From Mycolicibacterium rhodesiae JS60 (GTDB lineage: Bacteria > Actinomycetota > Actinomycetes > Mycobacteriales > Mycobacteriaceae), in contig AGIQ01000002.1 of assembly GCA_000230935.2 (NCBI GenBank), positions 1,550,001-1,614,000 on the forward strand: a stretch of DNA of 64,000 bases, in the 5' to 3' direction. The translations under genes and the position numbers were made by a program. The stretch's first letter is position 1. Each line of letters opens with the position of its first letter. The notes under the pieces were generated by a model. The model had not been told where the DNA came from, ran no database searches, and saw nothing but the letters and a program-made list of their open reading frames with translations. Positions 27,473-35,904 of the stretch are shown here, piece by piece.

Positions 27473-27982
27473 ATGAACGGCATGCGCGGATCGCGCCGCA
27501 CCGCCAGCCCCATTCGACTCAGCCTCAATCCGCTCCTCGGTGGTGACATCGACGGGGCGTGGTGGCCCCGATCCGAGGCCCTGGCCAGGGAACTTCCCGA
27601 CCTCATCGAGGCGCTGCATGTGCCGTTGGGTGAGATCCTCGACATCAACATCAACTGGTCGGCGACCACCTGCGCGCCGATCTTGGACTCCAAGTTCGCG
27701 ACCGCGACCCGCAGTATGGGGTGGAACGATCAGCGCCACCGCATCATGGTCGTGGTCGGCCGAAACGGGTGTGCCCGGCTGCTGGTCATCCCGCAATCGA
27801 CAACTCAGGCGCTCGGCTGGATGGTGATGAGGCAGGCGGCCGCCATGCCCGGTCTCGACGAGGGGCCGGATGTACCGGAGTACGCGGTCGCGGATCGCGT
27901 GGTGCGTGCGGCGCGGGCGGAGAGTGCGTCCTCGGTGGCTCGTTCGCTGCACTCTCCTGTTGCCGACGGGGCGATAGACTGA
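27473..27982 (+). CDS. DUF5994 family protein
   Basis: About 169 residues from ATG 27473 (27482 is also possible). The N-terminal half has RLSLNPLLGGDIDGAWWPRS followed by ELPDLIEAL, the hallmark of DUF5994, an actinobacterial family of unknown function. There is no signal peptide or membrane segment. It is followed by a strong terminator hairpin shared with the convergent cold-shock gene. Confidence 0.75.
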   Translation: MNGMRGSRRTASPIRLSLNPLLGGDIDGAWWPRSEALARELPDLIEALHVPLGEILDININWSATTCAPILDSKFATATRSMGWNDQRHRIMVVVGRNGCARLLVIPQSTTQALGWMVMRQAAAMPGLDEGPDVPEYAVADRVVRAARAESASSVARSLHSPVADGAID

Positions 27983-27993
27983 CCAAAAGCCAA

Positions 27994-28022
27994 GGGCTGG
28001 TACGGCATTGCCGTACCAGCCC
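27994..28022. terminator. Bidirectional terminator hairpin
   Basis: Perfect 13-bp stem (GGGCTGGTACGGC and complement) with a 3-nt ATT loop, between the ends of the DUF5994 gene (+) and the cold-shock gene (-). There is no long T tract, as is common in mycobacteria. Confidence 0.85.
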
Positions 28023-28043
28023 GTGGTTAGTTTTGGGGTCCGG

Positions 28044-28247
28044 TCAGACCGCGGAAACCTGCGTCGCCTGGGGGCCCTTGGGTCCCTGTCCGACCTCGAA
28101 CTGAACTCGCTGGTTCTCCTCGAGCGACTTGTAGCCGCTGCCCTGGATTTCCGAGTAGTGAACGAACAGATCCTGGTCGCCACTGTCGGGAGCGATGAAG
28201 CCGAAGCCCTTTTCGCCGTTGAACCATTTCACAGTTCCCTGTGCCAT
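28044..28247 (-). CDS. cspA: Cold-shock protein (CspA family)
   Basis: A 67-residue single CSD/OB-fold protein. RNP1 GFGFIAP and RNP2 LFVHYSEI are intact, and the start [18 protein letters not shown] matches mycobacterial CspA in length and sequence. It is a single-strand nucleic-acid chaperone and lies upstream, on the same strand, of nothing else; the DEAD-box helicase gene precedes it by 76 bp in the same direction, and these two activities are often paired in cold adaptation. Confidence 0.95.
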   Translation of the reverse strand: MAQGTVKWFNGEKGFGFIAPDSGDQDLFVHYSEIQGSGYKSLEENQRVQFEVGQGPKGPQATQVSAV

Positions 28248-28323
28248 CTATCTTTCTTCTCTCATTCAGATGGATGTCGTAAAACATCCGCTGCTCGAAC
28301 CGGCGGGACCGCCGGAACGAAAT

Positions 28324-29655
28324 CTACTTGGCGCCCACCGCGGAGCGCGGCCGACGGGAGCGCCGACGGCCACCCTGGCTGGGCTGCCCGCCGCTGCCCT
28401 GGCGAGCCTGGCCGCCACCGGGCCGGCGTTGGGCGGGGGAGCGACGCTGCTGCTGCACGGGAGCCGGCGACGCCGGCGGGGCCTGGTACGGAGCGACCTC
28501 GCCGACAAGTGCCTGGACCGGCTCAGAATCGGCCGAAACCTGTTGCGGCGTCGCCTTGATACCGGCCTTGCGCAGGAGCGCCTGCGTATCGCGGCGCTGC
28601 TCGGGCAGAACCACAGTCACCACGTCACCGGCCCGTCCCGCTCGCGCGGTCCGACCCGAGCGGTGCAGGTACGCCTTGTGCTCGGCGGGCGGATCGATGT
28701 GCACCACGAGCTCCACGTCGTCGACGTGGACGCCGCGCGCGGCGATATCGGTCGCGACCAACACGCGCGCGGTGCCGGCGGCAAATGCCGCCAGGTTGCG
28801 GTCGCGAGCGGGCTGAGAAAGGTTGCCGTGCAAGTCAACTGACGGAATACCGGCCTGCGTGAGCTGCTTGGCCAGTTTGCGGGCGTGATGCTTGGTGCGC
28901 AGGAACAGGATTCGCCGTCCGGTACCGGACGCCAGCGTGTGCACCAGATCCTTCTTGGCGTCGGCGCTGGCCACATGGAACACGTGATGGGTCATTGCGT
29001 CCACGGGGGACTGGTCGGAGTCGACCGCGTGCGACACCTGGTTGCGCAGGAATCGGGTGACCAGCTTGTCGACGCCGTTGTCCAGCGTCGCCGAGAACAG
29101 CAACCGCTGCCCACCGGCCGGGGTGGCCGCCAGGATCCTGGTGACGCCGGGCAGGAAGCCCAGGTCGGCCATGTGGTCGGCCTCGTCGATCACGGTGATC
29201 TCGACGGCGTCGAGGGTGATCAGGCGCTGACGCATCAGGTCTTCGAGCCGGCCCGGGCAGGCGACGACGATATCGACGCCGGCCTGCAGCGCCTTGACCT
29301 GCTTGTTCTGCGGTACTCCGCCGAAGATGGTGGTGACCCGCAACCCGGACGCCTCAGCCAGCGGCTGCAGGGCGGCGGTGATCTGGGTGGCCAGTTCACG
29401 GGTGGGTGCCAGCACCAGGCCCGAGGGCCGCGACGCGCGTCGCGTGGTGCCGGTCAGCCGGCTGACCAGCGGAATGGAGAACGCCAGCGTCTTGCCGCTG
29501 CCGGTCTTGCCCCGGCCCAGCACGTCGCGACCGGCCAGCGTGTCCGGCAGGGTCGAGACCTGGATCGGGAAGGGAGAGGTGATTCCGTTGTCGGACAGGG
29601 CGCGCACCAGGGGTGCGGGCACGCCGAGGTCCGCAAAGGATTGTTCGGTTGTCAT
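28324..29655 (-). CDS. DEAD-box RNA helicase (RhlE-like)
   Basis: 443 residues. Q motif region FADLGV...PFPIQ, motif I GKTGSGKT, motif II VIDEADHM, SAT in LLFSATL, and motif VI HRSGRTARAG are all present, followed by a Gln/Pro/Arg-rich basic tail (about residues 380-443, ending RRRSRRPRSAVGAK) that likely binds RNA. An ATP-dependent RNA helicase for ribosome assembly or mRNA turnover. The ATG at 29655 is well conserved with the family. Confidence 0.95.
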   Translation of the reverse strand: MTTEQSFADLGVPAPLVRALSDNGITSPFPIQVSTLPDTLAGRDVLGRGKTGSGKTLAFSIPLVSRLTGTTRRASRPSGLVLAPTRELATQITAALQPLAEASGLRVTTIFGGVPQNKQVKALQAGVDIVVACPGRLEDLMRQRLITLDAVEITVIDEADHMADLGFLPGVTRILAATPAGGQRLLFSATLDNGVDKLVTRFLRNQVSHAVDSDQSPVDAMTHHVFHVASADAKKDLVHTLASGTGRRILFLRTKHHARKLAKQLTQAGIPSVDLHGNLSQPARDRNLAAFAAGTARVLVATDIAARGVHVDDVELVVHIDPPAEHKAYLHRSGRTARAGRAGDVVTVVLPEQRRDTQALLRKAGIKATPQQVSADSEPVQALVGEVAPYQAPPASPAPVQQQRRSPAQRRPGGGQARQGSGGQPSQGGRRRSRRPRSAVGAK

Positions 29656-29924
29656 GGTGCCTTTCGGGCATCGGGTATGTGGCGAGATTGCCGGTGGGCA
29701 AAATCGATCGCCGCGAGACTGTGTGCTTTGGGGGCACTACATCAGCTGAACTCGGTTTCCGGATTCCGGAAGTGCCGGTGAAGTGAAGGTGTTCCACGAC
29801 GTGGTTGGCGACTTCTTTGTGACGCCAACGTTGCGACCAGCATAGCAGTACCCGGCAGGTATAAATCTCGTGCAGGAGGGTATGCCCCGCGTCACACGAC
29901 GCCATCGAAGGGTGCCAACCGGGG

Positions 29925-31175
29925 ATGACAGCTTTGCGGACGGGTGAGGGCCTCACCGATGTCGTGGTCACCGCCGTGACCTCGACCACCGCACTGGCGC
30001 CCGACGCAGAGGACACCTGGCATCAACTGCTCGAGGGCGGCAGCGGTATTCGTCAGCTCGACAAGTGGTTTGTCAGCGAGTGTGAATCGCCCGTGCGCAT
30101 CGGCGGTGCCCTGCGGGAGGACTTCGACCAGGAACTCAACCGCGTCGAGCTTCGGCGCCTGTCCTACCTGGGCAAGATGGCCACCGTCTTGGGTCGGCGG
30201 CTGTGGGCGGCGGCCGGCTCGCCCGACGTCGATACCCGTCGGCTGATGGTCTCGATCGGACTTGCTCTGGGCACCACCGAGGAGATCGCTCGGCAGTTCG
30301 GCGCTTTTGAGGCGCGCGGCCTGCGGGCGATGTCGCCGCTGGCGATCCAGATGTACATGCCGAACGCGCCCGCTGCCGCGGTGGGGCTGCAACGAAGCGC
30401 CAAGGCCGGCGTGATCGCCCCGGTGATGGCCGACGCATCCGGGTCCGGCGCGATCGCGCAGGCCTGGCGACACATTGTCATGGGCGAGGCCGATATCGCG
30501 ATCTGCGGCGCGGTCGAGACATGGGTCGAAGCCGTTCCCGTCGCCGCGTTCACCGAGCTGGGCCTGATGTCCACCAACAACGACGATCCGGCCGGCGCCT
30601 GTCGTCCCTTCGATCGGTATCGGGAGGGCATGGTGCTCGGCGAGGGCGGCGCGTTGATGCTCATCGAAACCGAAGCGCACGCGAAGGCCCGAGGCGCGCC
30701 GATCCTGGCCCGCCTCATGGGTGCATCGACGAACTGCGACGCCCACGACGCCGTCCAACCGGACCCCACCGGTGAAACGGCCGCCGCCGCCATCGTCCGC
30801 GCGGTCGACTTGGCCGGGCTGCAGCCATCCGACATCGATCACGTCAATGCGCACGCCACCGGCACGACCCTCGGCGACCTCGCCGAGGCCCGCGCCATCC
30901 GTCGCGCGTTCGTCGGTCATGACCCCGCGGTCTATGCGCCCAAAGCGGCCCTGGGGCATTCACTCGGCGCCGCGGGGGCTGTCGAGGCGGTGCTGACCGT
31001 GCAGGCCTTGCGCGACGGCGTTGTTCCGGCGACGCGCAACGTGAAAGTCGTCGATCCCGAGATCGGCCTGGACGTGGTGGTCGACCAGCCGCGCCGCGGC
31101 GACTATCGCTATGCGATAAGCAATTCCATGGGGCTTGGCGGCTACAACGCGGTGCTGGCGTTCGGCGCCCCGTGA
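29925..31175 (+). CDS. KasA-like ketosynthase with catalytic Cys replaced by Asp
   Basis: 416 residues and collinear over its length with mycobacterial KasA/KasB. At the nucleophile elbow, where KasA reads SACSSGAEA, it has MADASGSGAI with Asp170 in the Cys position. The two active-site histidines (H310 in NAHATGT, H345 in ALGHSLGA) and Lys340 are kept. A Cys-less ketosynthase cannot form the acyl-enzyme, so a decarboxylase, chain-length-factor-like or structural role is more likely. It is convergent, with no gap, to two mycolate-type methyltransferase genes. Confidence 0.9.
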   Translation: MTALRTGEGLTDVVVTAVTSTTALAPDAEDTWHQLLEGGSGIRQLDKWFVSECESPVRIGGALREDFDQELNRVELRRLSYLGKMATVLGRRLWAAAGSPDVDTRRLMVSIGLALGTTEEIARQFGAFEARGLRAMSPLAIQMYMPNAPAAAVGLQRSAKAGVIAPVMADASGSGAIAQAWRHIVMGEADIAICGAVETWVEAVPVAAFTELGLMSTNNDDPAGACRPFDRYREGMVLGEGGALMLIETEAHAKARGAPILARLMGASTNCDAHDAVQPDPTGETAAAAIVRAVDLAGLQPSDIDHVNAHATGTTLGDLAEARAIRRAFVGHDPAVYAPKAALGHSLGAAGAVEAVLTVQALRDGVVPATRNVKVVDPEIGLDVVVDQPRRGDYRYAISNSMGLGGYNAVLAFGAP

Positions 31176-32063
31176 TCAGCGCTTCACCAGGGTGAACTGC
31201 CCGACTTCGGATATTCCGCGGGCGAAGAAGTCCGAACACCCCACGAGATAGCGCATGTAGCGGTCGTAGACCTCGACCGAGGTCACGTCGATCGCCTGCT
31301 GGCGGGCGGCTTCCAAACGCTGTGACCAGATATCAAGGGTGCGTACGTAATGCGGCGTGAGGTAGTCCAGGTGGGCCACCGAAAACCCGGCCTTCTCGGC
31401 GAATTCGACGACGTCTTCGTCGCACGGCACCGCACCGCCCGGGAAGATCTCCTTGGCGATGAACCGCATGAACTTCAGGTCCGACATCACGATCGGGATG
31501 CCCAGCTCCGGCCAGCGCTTCAGCGGATGACCCATGATGGTTTGCAATACCATTCGCCCGTCATCGGGCATGACGCGATGGCAGGTGGCGAAGAACGCCG
31601 CGTACCGGTCTTTCGGAAACGCCTCGAACGCTTCGATGCTCACGATCCGGTCGACAGGCTGGTCGAATTCTTCCCAGCCGCGCAACAGGATTTGCCGTGA
31701 CCGATCGGTCTCGATCGCGTCGAGAAGCTGTTGGCCCAGGGCGCACTGATTGCGGCTCAACGTCAATCCGAGTGCGTTCGTGTCGAAACTTTGCACGGCG
31801 CGCTTCATCGCCGAGCCCCAGCCGCAACCGATATCCAGCAGCATCATCCCGGGCTGTAGATCCAATTTGCCCAATGCCAGATCGATTTTCGCGAGCTGGG
31901 CTTCTTCCAGCGTCATGTCGTCGCGTACGAAGTATGCGCAGCTATACGTCCGCGACGGGTCCTGGAACAATCCGAAGAAGTCGTTCGAGATGTCGTAATG
32001 CGCCTGGACATCCTCGTATGCGGGCCTCAACTGTGTTGAGCCGGAACCACTTTCCGTCACCAC
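31176..32063 (-). CDS. CMAS-family methyltransferase, divergent active site
   Basis: 295 residues with the SAM motif [15 protein letters not shown] and the family N-terminus HYDISNDFFGLFQDP. Compared with the canonical neighbour at 32074, the segment SIGAFEHFG is SIEAFEAFP and LLHTI is VLQTI; these are positions I recall as the bicarbonate/acid-base site (Gly137, His167 in CmaA numbering). The Cys in VGCSD and the Tyr in HYVRTL are kept. It may catalyse a different reaction on meromycolate chains. It follows the other CMAS gene by 10 bp, so they form an operon. Confidence 0.85.
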   Translation of the reverse strand: MVTESGSGSTQLRPAYEDVQAHYDISNDFFGLFQDPSRTYSCAYFVRDDMTLEEAQLAKIDLALGKLDLQPGMMLLDIGCGWGSAMKRAVQSFDTNALGLTLSRNQCALGQQLLDAIETDRSRQILLRGWEEFDQPVDRIVSIEAFEAFPKDRYAAFFATCHRVMPDDGRMVLQTIMGHPLKRWPELGIPIVMSDLKFMRFIAKEIFPGGAVPCDEDVVEFAEKAGFSVAHLDYLTPHYVRTLDIWSQRLEAARQQAIDVTSVEVYDRYMRYLVGCSDFFARGISEVGQFTLVKR

Positions 32064-32073
32064 GACCTCCAGG

Positions 32074-32985
32074 CTAGCTCACTGACTTTTGGCACGTGAA
32101 CTGGCAAACGTCGGTGTAGCCGGTCCGGAACAGGTCCGCGCATCCGGTCAGGTACTTGTGGAACCGTTCGTAGATGGCTTCGGAGGTGATCGCGACGGCC
32201 TCGTCGTGCTTGGCTTCCAGGTTGGCCGCCCACGTGTCGAGCGTGCGGGCGTAATGCGGCTGTAGATGTTGTTCGCGAGTGACGTCATAGCCGGCCGTCA
32301 CGGCATGCTGCCTGACCATCGAGGCCAGCGGCAACCGGCCACCGGGGTAGATCTCGTCCATGATGAACTTGATGAACCGCACCCGCGACATGGTCAGCGG
32401 CAAACCCTTGGCTTTGATCTCCGCGTCCTCGGGAATGATGATCGTGTGTAGCAGCATCACCCCGTCATCGGGCAGCCAGCTGAACGTCTTCTTGAAGTAG
32501 TCGTCGTACTTGTTGAACCCGAAATGCTCGAAGGCGCCGATCGATACGATCCGGTCTACCCTGCCGTCGAACTCCTCCCACGGCTGCAGTCGGACTTCCA
32601 TGCTGCGGCCGGTGTCGATGTTCGGGAATCGGTTCTGCTCGATGTGCTGCTTCTGGTTCTCCGACAGCGTCAGCCCGATGACGTTCACGTCGTACTTCTC
32701 CACCGCGCGCTGGATGGTCGAGCCCCAGCCGCAGCCGATGTCCAGCAGCGTCATCCCCGGCTTCAGACCCAGCTTCCCCAACGACAGGTCGACCTTGGCC
32801 ATCTGGGCTTCTTCGAGCGTCATGTCGTCACGCTCGAAATATGCGCAGCTGTAGGTCTGGGTCGGGTCTTGCCAGAGCCTGAAGAATTCATTGGAGATGT
32901 CGTAGTGGAACTGGACTTCTGCCTTGTCCGAACCTCGCGTCTGCGACGCGGACTTGGACAGCCACAAGGACTCCGCATTCGACAT
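32074..32985 (-). CDS. Cyclopropane mycolic acid synthase family methyltransferase
   Basis: A 303-residue canonical CmaA/MmaA/PcaA-type SAM methyltransferase: [69 protein letters not shown] and [18 protein letters not shown] all match. It adds a methylene or methyl group to a double bond of meromycolyl-ACP. It is the first gene of a two-gene leftward unit. Which mycolate position it modifies cannot be told from sequence. Confidence 0.93.
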   Translation of the reverse strand: MSNAESLWLSKSASQTRGSDKAEVQFHYDISNEFFRLWQDPTQTYSCAYFERDDMTLEEAQMAKVDLSLGKLGLKPGMTLLDIGCGWGSTIQRAVEKYDVNVIGLTLSENQKQHIEQNRFPNIDTGRSMEVRLQPWEEFDGRVDRIVSIGAFEHFGFNKYDDYFKKTFSWLPDDGVMLLHTIIIPEDAEIKAKGLPLTMSRVRFIKFIMDEIYPGGRLPLASMVRQHAVTAGYDVTREQHLQPHYARTLDTWAANLEAKHDEAVAITSEAIYERFHKYLTGCADLFRTGYTDVCQFTCQKSVS

Positions 32986-33050
32986 CCGTCGCGATTACCC
33001 GCTTATGCCGATCTCAATCCCCGCGCGGTGCACCGGTTCCGGCGTCTACC

Positions 33051-33599
33051 GTGAGCGACGTGGCCGAGGCTGATCGCGTCCGCTGGGACGAGAAGTACGC
33101 GAGCAAGACCGGCGCTTCACCCCGCCTGCCCGACGTCTTCGCACCGTACGTCGACGCCCTCCCGAGGGCGGGCCGTGTGCTGGATCTGGCATGTGGCGCC
33201 GGTGCGGCAGCGGTCTGGCTGGCCGAGCGCGGCTTGACGGTGTGGGGGGTCGACGTCTCGGCCGTCGCGATCGGGCAGGCGCAGGAGTTGGCGAACCGCC
33301 ACGGGGTGAGCGAACGGTGCCGGTTCGGCGTCGCCGATCTCGACGAGGGTCTGCCGCCGGGGCCGCCGGTCGAGATGGTCCTTTGCCATCGATTTCGCGA
33401 CCCGCGGCTGTACCAGGCAATGGCGGACCGCTTGGCGCCCGGCGGCTTGCTGGCAATCAGCGTGCTCAGCGAAGTGGGCGCGGAGCCGGGGTCTTTCCGG
33501 GCTGCAGCAGGGGAACTCGACGTCGCGTTCGCACATCTGCAGGTGCTCGCCGCACGCGAAGGCGACGGCCAGGCGTGGCTGCTGGCCCGGTCCGCCTGA
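33051..33599 (+). CDS. Class I SAM-dependent methyltransferase
   Basis: 182 residues, GTG start. Motif I VLDLACGAGAAAVWLAERG and motif II GVDVSAVAIGQA are clear, and the later GGLLAISVL strand is typical. It resembles the small TehB/thiopurine-type methyltransferases; the substrate is unknown. Its stop codon abuts the stop of the convergent FAD monooxygenase gene (33600), leaving no room for a terminator between them. Confidence 0.82.
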   Translation: MSDVAEADRVRWDEKYASKTGASPRLPDVFAPYVDALPRAGRVLDLACGAGAAAVWLAERGLTVWGVDVSAVAIGQAQELANRHGVSERCRFGVADLDEGLPPGPPVEMVLCHRFRDPRLYQAMADRLAPGGLLAISVLSEVGAEPGSFRAAAGELDVAFAHLQVLAAREGDGQAWLLARSA

Positions 33600-34766
33600 C
33601 TAGATCCCGTAGTCGGGCAGGTCGAAGTCGTCGCGAATGTCGCCGGCGAACATCTTCAACAGGGGACCGAAGTTCATCGCGCGCATCGCCAGATTGCGAA
33701 ACCGTAATCCGAACGTGGTGCGGGTGGCGAAGAAGCCGATGAAGCGCACCGCACCGGCTTGCTTGGACTCCACGAACGGGCGCAGCTTTCGTTCGTACTG
33801 CTCGAAGGCCTGCCGATGGTCGCCGCCGGCACGACTGAGCTCACCGGCCAGGACGTAGGCCTCCGTCATCGCCAGGCCGGTGCCCTCGCCTCCGAGCAGC
33901 GAGATACAACCGGCGGCGTCTCCGAGGAGCAGGACGCGCCCTCGTGACCAGCGGTCCATCCGGATCTGGCTGACGACGTCGAAGTAGATGTCGGCCGCCC
34001 CGTCGAGAGCCGCCAGCATCGCCGAGCATTCCCAACCCGCGTCGCCGAATTCGTTGCGCAGCTGCTCCTCCGGCGAGGTGGCCGGACCGTCGCGGTCGGC
34101 TCGAAAGATGAACAAGAACAGCGTGCGGTCGCCACGTAGCGCGAATCGCCCGGCTTGCCGGTTCACCGTGCTGTAGGTCAGGTACACCAACTCGTCGCGC
34201 GGCCGGTAGCCGTCGACGACGCAAGCCGCCACCTTGCAGCCGAGGTAGTGCTCGACGTTGCGTTCGTCGCCGAAGACCAGACGGCGCACATTGGAGTGCA
34301 GACCATCCGCCCCGATCAGCAGGTCGAATTCGCGAGGCGGCGACGTGTCGAAGGTGAGCCGGACGCACTCGCCGGTGTCCTCGACCGTTGCGATGCTGTC
34401 GTCGAAGATCGTCTCGACCTGGTCCTCGACGGTTCGATAGACGGCCGCGGCTAGATCACCCCGAGGCAGGCTGGTGAAGTCATCGCCGATCAGGCGACGC
34501 ACGCCGGCCACGCGCAGGTCCGCCTTGATCTCGCCGCGAGCACCCACCGAACGGACGTGCTGTACCTGATAACCCGCCGACAGGATGCGGTCCTCAATAC
34601 CCATGCGTTTGGCTGCCTGGAAGCCGACGCCCCAAAAATCGATCATGTAGCCACCGGTACGAAAGGCCGGTGCCTTCTCGATCAGAGTCGGTGTGTGGCC
34701 AGTGCGGTGCAGCCAATGGGCGAGGGCGGCACCGCCCACACCCGCGCCGCTGATGGCGATTTTCAC
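33600..34766 (-). CDS. Group A flavin monooxygenase
   Basis: 388 residues. N-terminal ISGAGVGGAALAHWLHRTGH (FAD GxGxxG), central IGADGLHSNVRRLV (DG motif) and GRVLLLGDAAGCISLLGGEG (GD motif) define a p-hydroxybenzoate-hydroxylase-fold FAD monooxygenase, closest in style to TetX/UbiH-like enzymes. NAD(P)H-dependent hydroxylation or epoxidation is expected. It lies next to the CMAS cluster but is oppositely oriented to the methyltransferase, so any pathway link is only positional. Confidence 0.88.
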   Translation of the reverse strand: MKIAISGAGVGGAALAHWLHRTGHTPTLIEKAPAFRTGGYMIDFWGVGFQAAKRMGIEDRILSAGYQVQHVRSVGARGEIKADLRVAGVRRLIGDDFTSLPRGDLAAAVYRTVEDQVETIFDDSIATVEDTGECVRLTFDTSPPREFDLLIGADGLHSNVRRLVFGDERNVEHYLGCKVAACVVDGYRPRDELVYLTYSTVNRQAGRFALRGDRTLFLFIFRADRDGPATSPEEQLRNEFGDAGWECSAMLAALDGAADIYFDVVSQIRMDRWSRGRVLLLGDAAGCISLLGGEGTGLAMTEAYVLAGELSRAGGDHRQAFEQYERKLRPFVESKQAGAVRFIGFFATRTTFGLRFRNLAMRAMNFGPLLKMFAGDIRDDFDLPDYGI

Positions 34767-34909
34767 GTCGTCAATTGTCGCGCGATCGCGGCGGGGAGAT
34801 CCAGGGTGTTGTTGCGGACTCAGAAACCCCAGCGCCCACCTCGCAGTCCGGCGAGCCTGGACGGATCGCCGGAACGTGTTCTTGTGCAGCGCGTTTCAAG
34901 TGCCGGTGC

Positions 34910-35761
34910 CTAGCGGAGCTTGACCATCCGCGTCGTGGAGCTCTCGTCGAGCTCCACCACATCGGTGCGGGATCGCAGGAAGTCGCTGAACGACTTGAAA
35001 CCCAACGACTTCTCCGAGAACGACGGGTCCATCCGCTTCATCTGTGCTTTGACCGCGGAGTTGTGCAACCAGTCGGCGTCGTCCTTCTCCAGGCCGATCT
35101 GCAATGCCCGCTCCAGTAGTGCGGTGGCCACGGCTTGTGGATCCGGTGGTTCAGCCTCGGTGGACTTCGTGCGTTTGGTCCGCTTGGCGGGAGGTGCGGC
35201 GTCCGGTGGCTGGAACACCGGCACCCCGGGCAGGGAGTCGTAGATGACGAACTCGTCGCAGGCCGCGGCCAGGGACCGGCTCGAGGAGCCGGCCACACCG
35301 ATCCCGACGACGTGGCGGCCCAATCGCTTACAGCGCTGTGCGAGCGGGATGTAGTCGGAGTCGCCGGCCACGATCACCACATGGGTGAGGTCGGGCAACC
35401 GGAACATGTCCTCGACCGCGTCGACCGCCAGCCGGATGTCGGCAGCGTTCTTGCCGTACGCCGCGGCGGGGAACAGCTGCACCAGGTCCACCGCCCGTCC
35501 CACCAGTTGTTCGCGGTATTCGGCGTTGACGTCGGCCGACCAGTCGGCATACGCCCGGGTGAGCACCACCGTCCCGAACGACGAGGCGAAATCCAGGATC
35601 GCGCCCACATCGACCCGCGCACGGGTGAGCTTCGCCGCCTCCAGGCCCTTGGCCTTGTCGCGCTGAAAAGAGTTGCGGCCGTTCACCTGGTCGTAGCGCG
35701 AGATGACGATGTTGTCGAAGTCGAGGTACACCGCGACACGGGCAGCACCGGGTTCGGTCAT
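34910..35761 (-). CDS. NYN-domain RNase-like protein with LOTUS/OST-HTH domain
   Basis: 283 residues. The N-terminal NYN (PIN-like) domain has VAVYLDFDNI, the acidic ADIRLAVDAVEDM and VAGDSDYIPLA, giving the catalytic Asp set. After a Lys/Pro-rich linker (AKRTKRTKSTEAEPPDP) there is a C-terminal about 80-residue OST-HTH/LOTUS domain (SAVKAQMKRMDPSFSEKSLG, FKSFSDFLRSR). This is a widespread bacterial architecture, probably an RNA-processing nuclease. ATG 35761 begins the conserved domain; the longer upstream frame is basic and unconserved-looking. Confidence 0.9.
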   Translation of the reverse strand: MTEPGAARVAVYLDFDNIVISRYDQVNGRNSFQRDKAKGLEAAKLTRARVDVGAILDFASSFGTVVLTRAYADWSADVNAEYREQLVGRAVDLVQLFPAAAYGKNAADIRLAVDAVEDMFRLPDLTHVVIVAGDSDYIPLAQRCKRLGRHVVGIGVAGSSSRSLAAACDEFVIYDSLPGVPVFQPPDAAPPAKRTKRTKSTEAEPPDPQAVATALLERALQIGLEKDDADWLHNSAVKAQMKRMDPSFSEKSLGFKSFSDFLRSRTDVVELDESSTTRMVKLR

Positions 35762-35904
35762 GTGCTCGAGTCTTGTCCATGTTGTGACGCGGCACGCGCC
35801 TTTGCCCGAACGAGACCGCCCGCGGCGCCGTCTATGCTTCAGGGGCCGACAAATCATCGGTATCCCGGCAACAGTGGCCGACCTCTTAGTCATGGAGTGA
35901 CCAG

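Noticed and set aside
29892..30959. Long minus-strand frame (355 codons) across the ketosynthase gene
   Set aside because: Antisense shadow of the KasA-like gene in high-GC DNA; the translation is Gly/Arg/His-rich with no domain.
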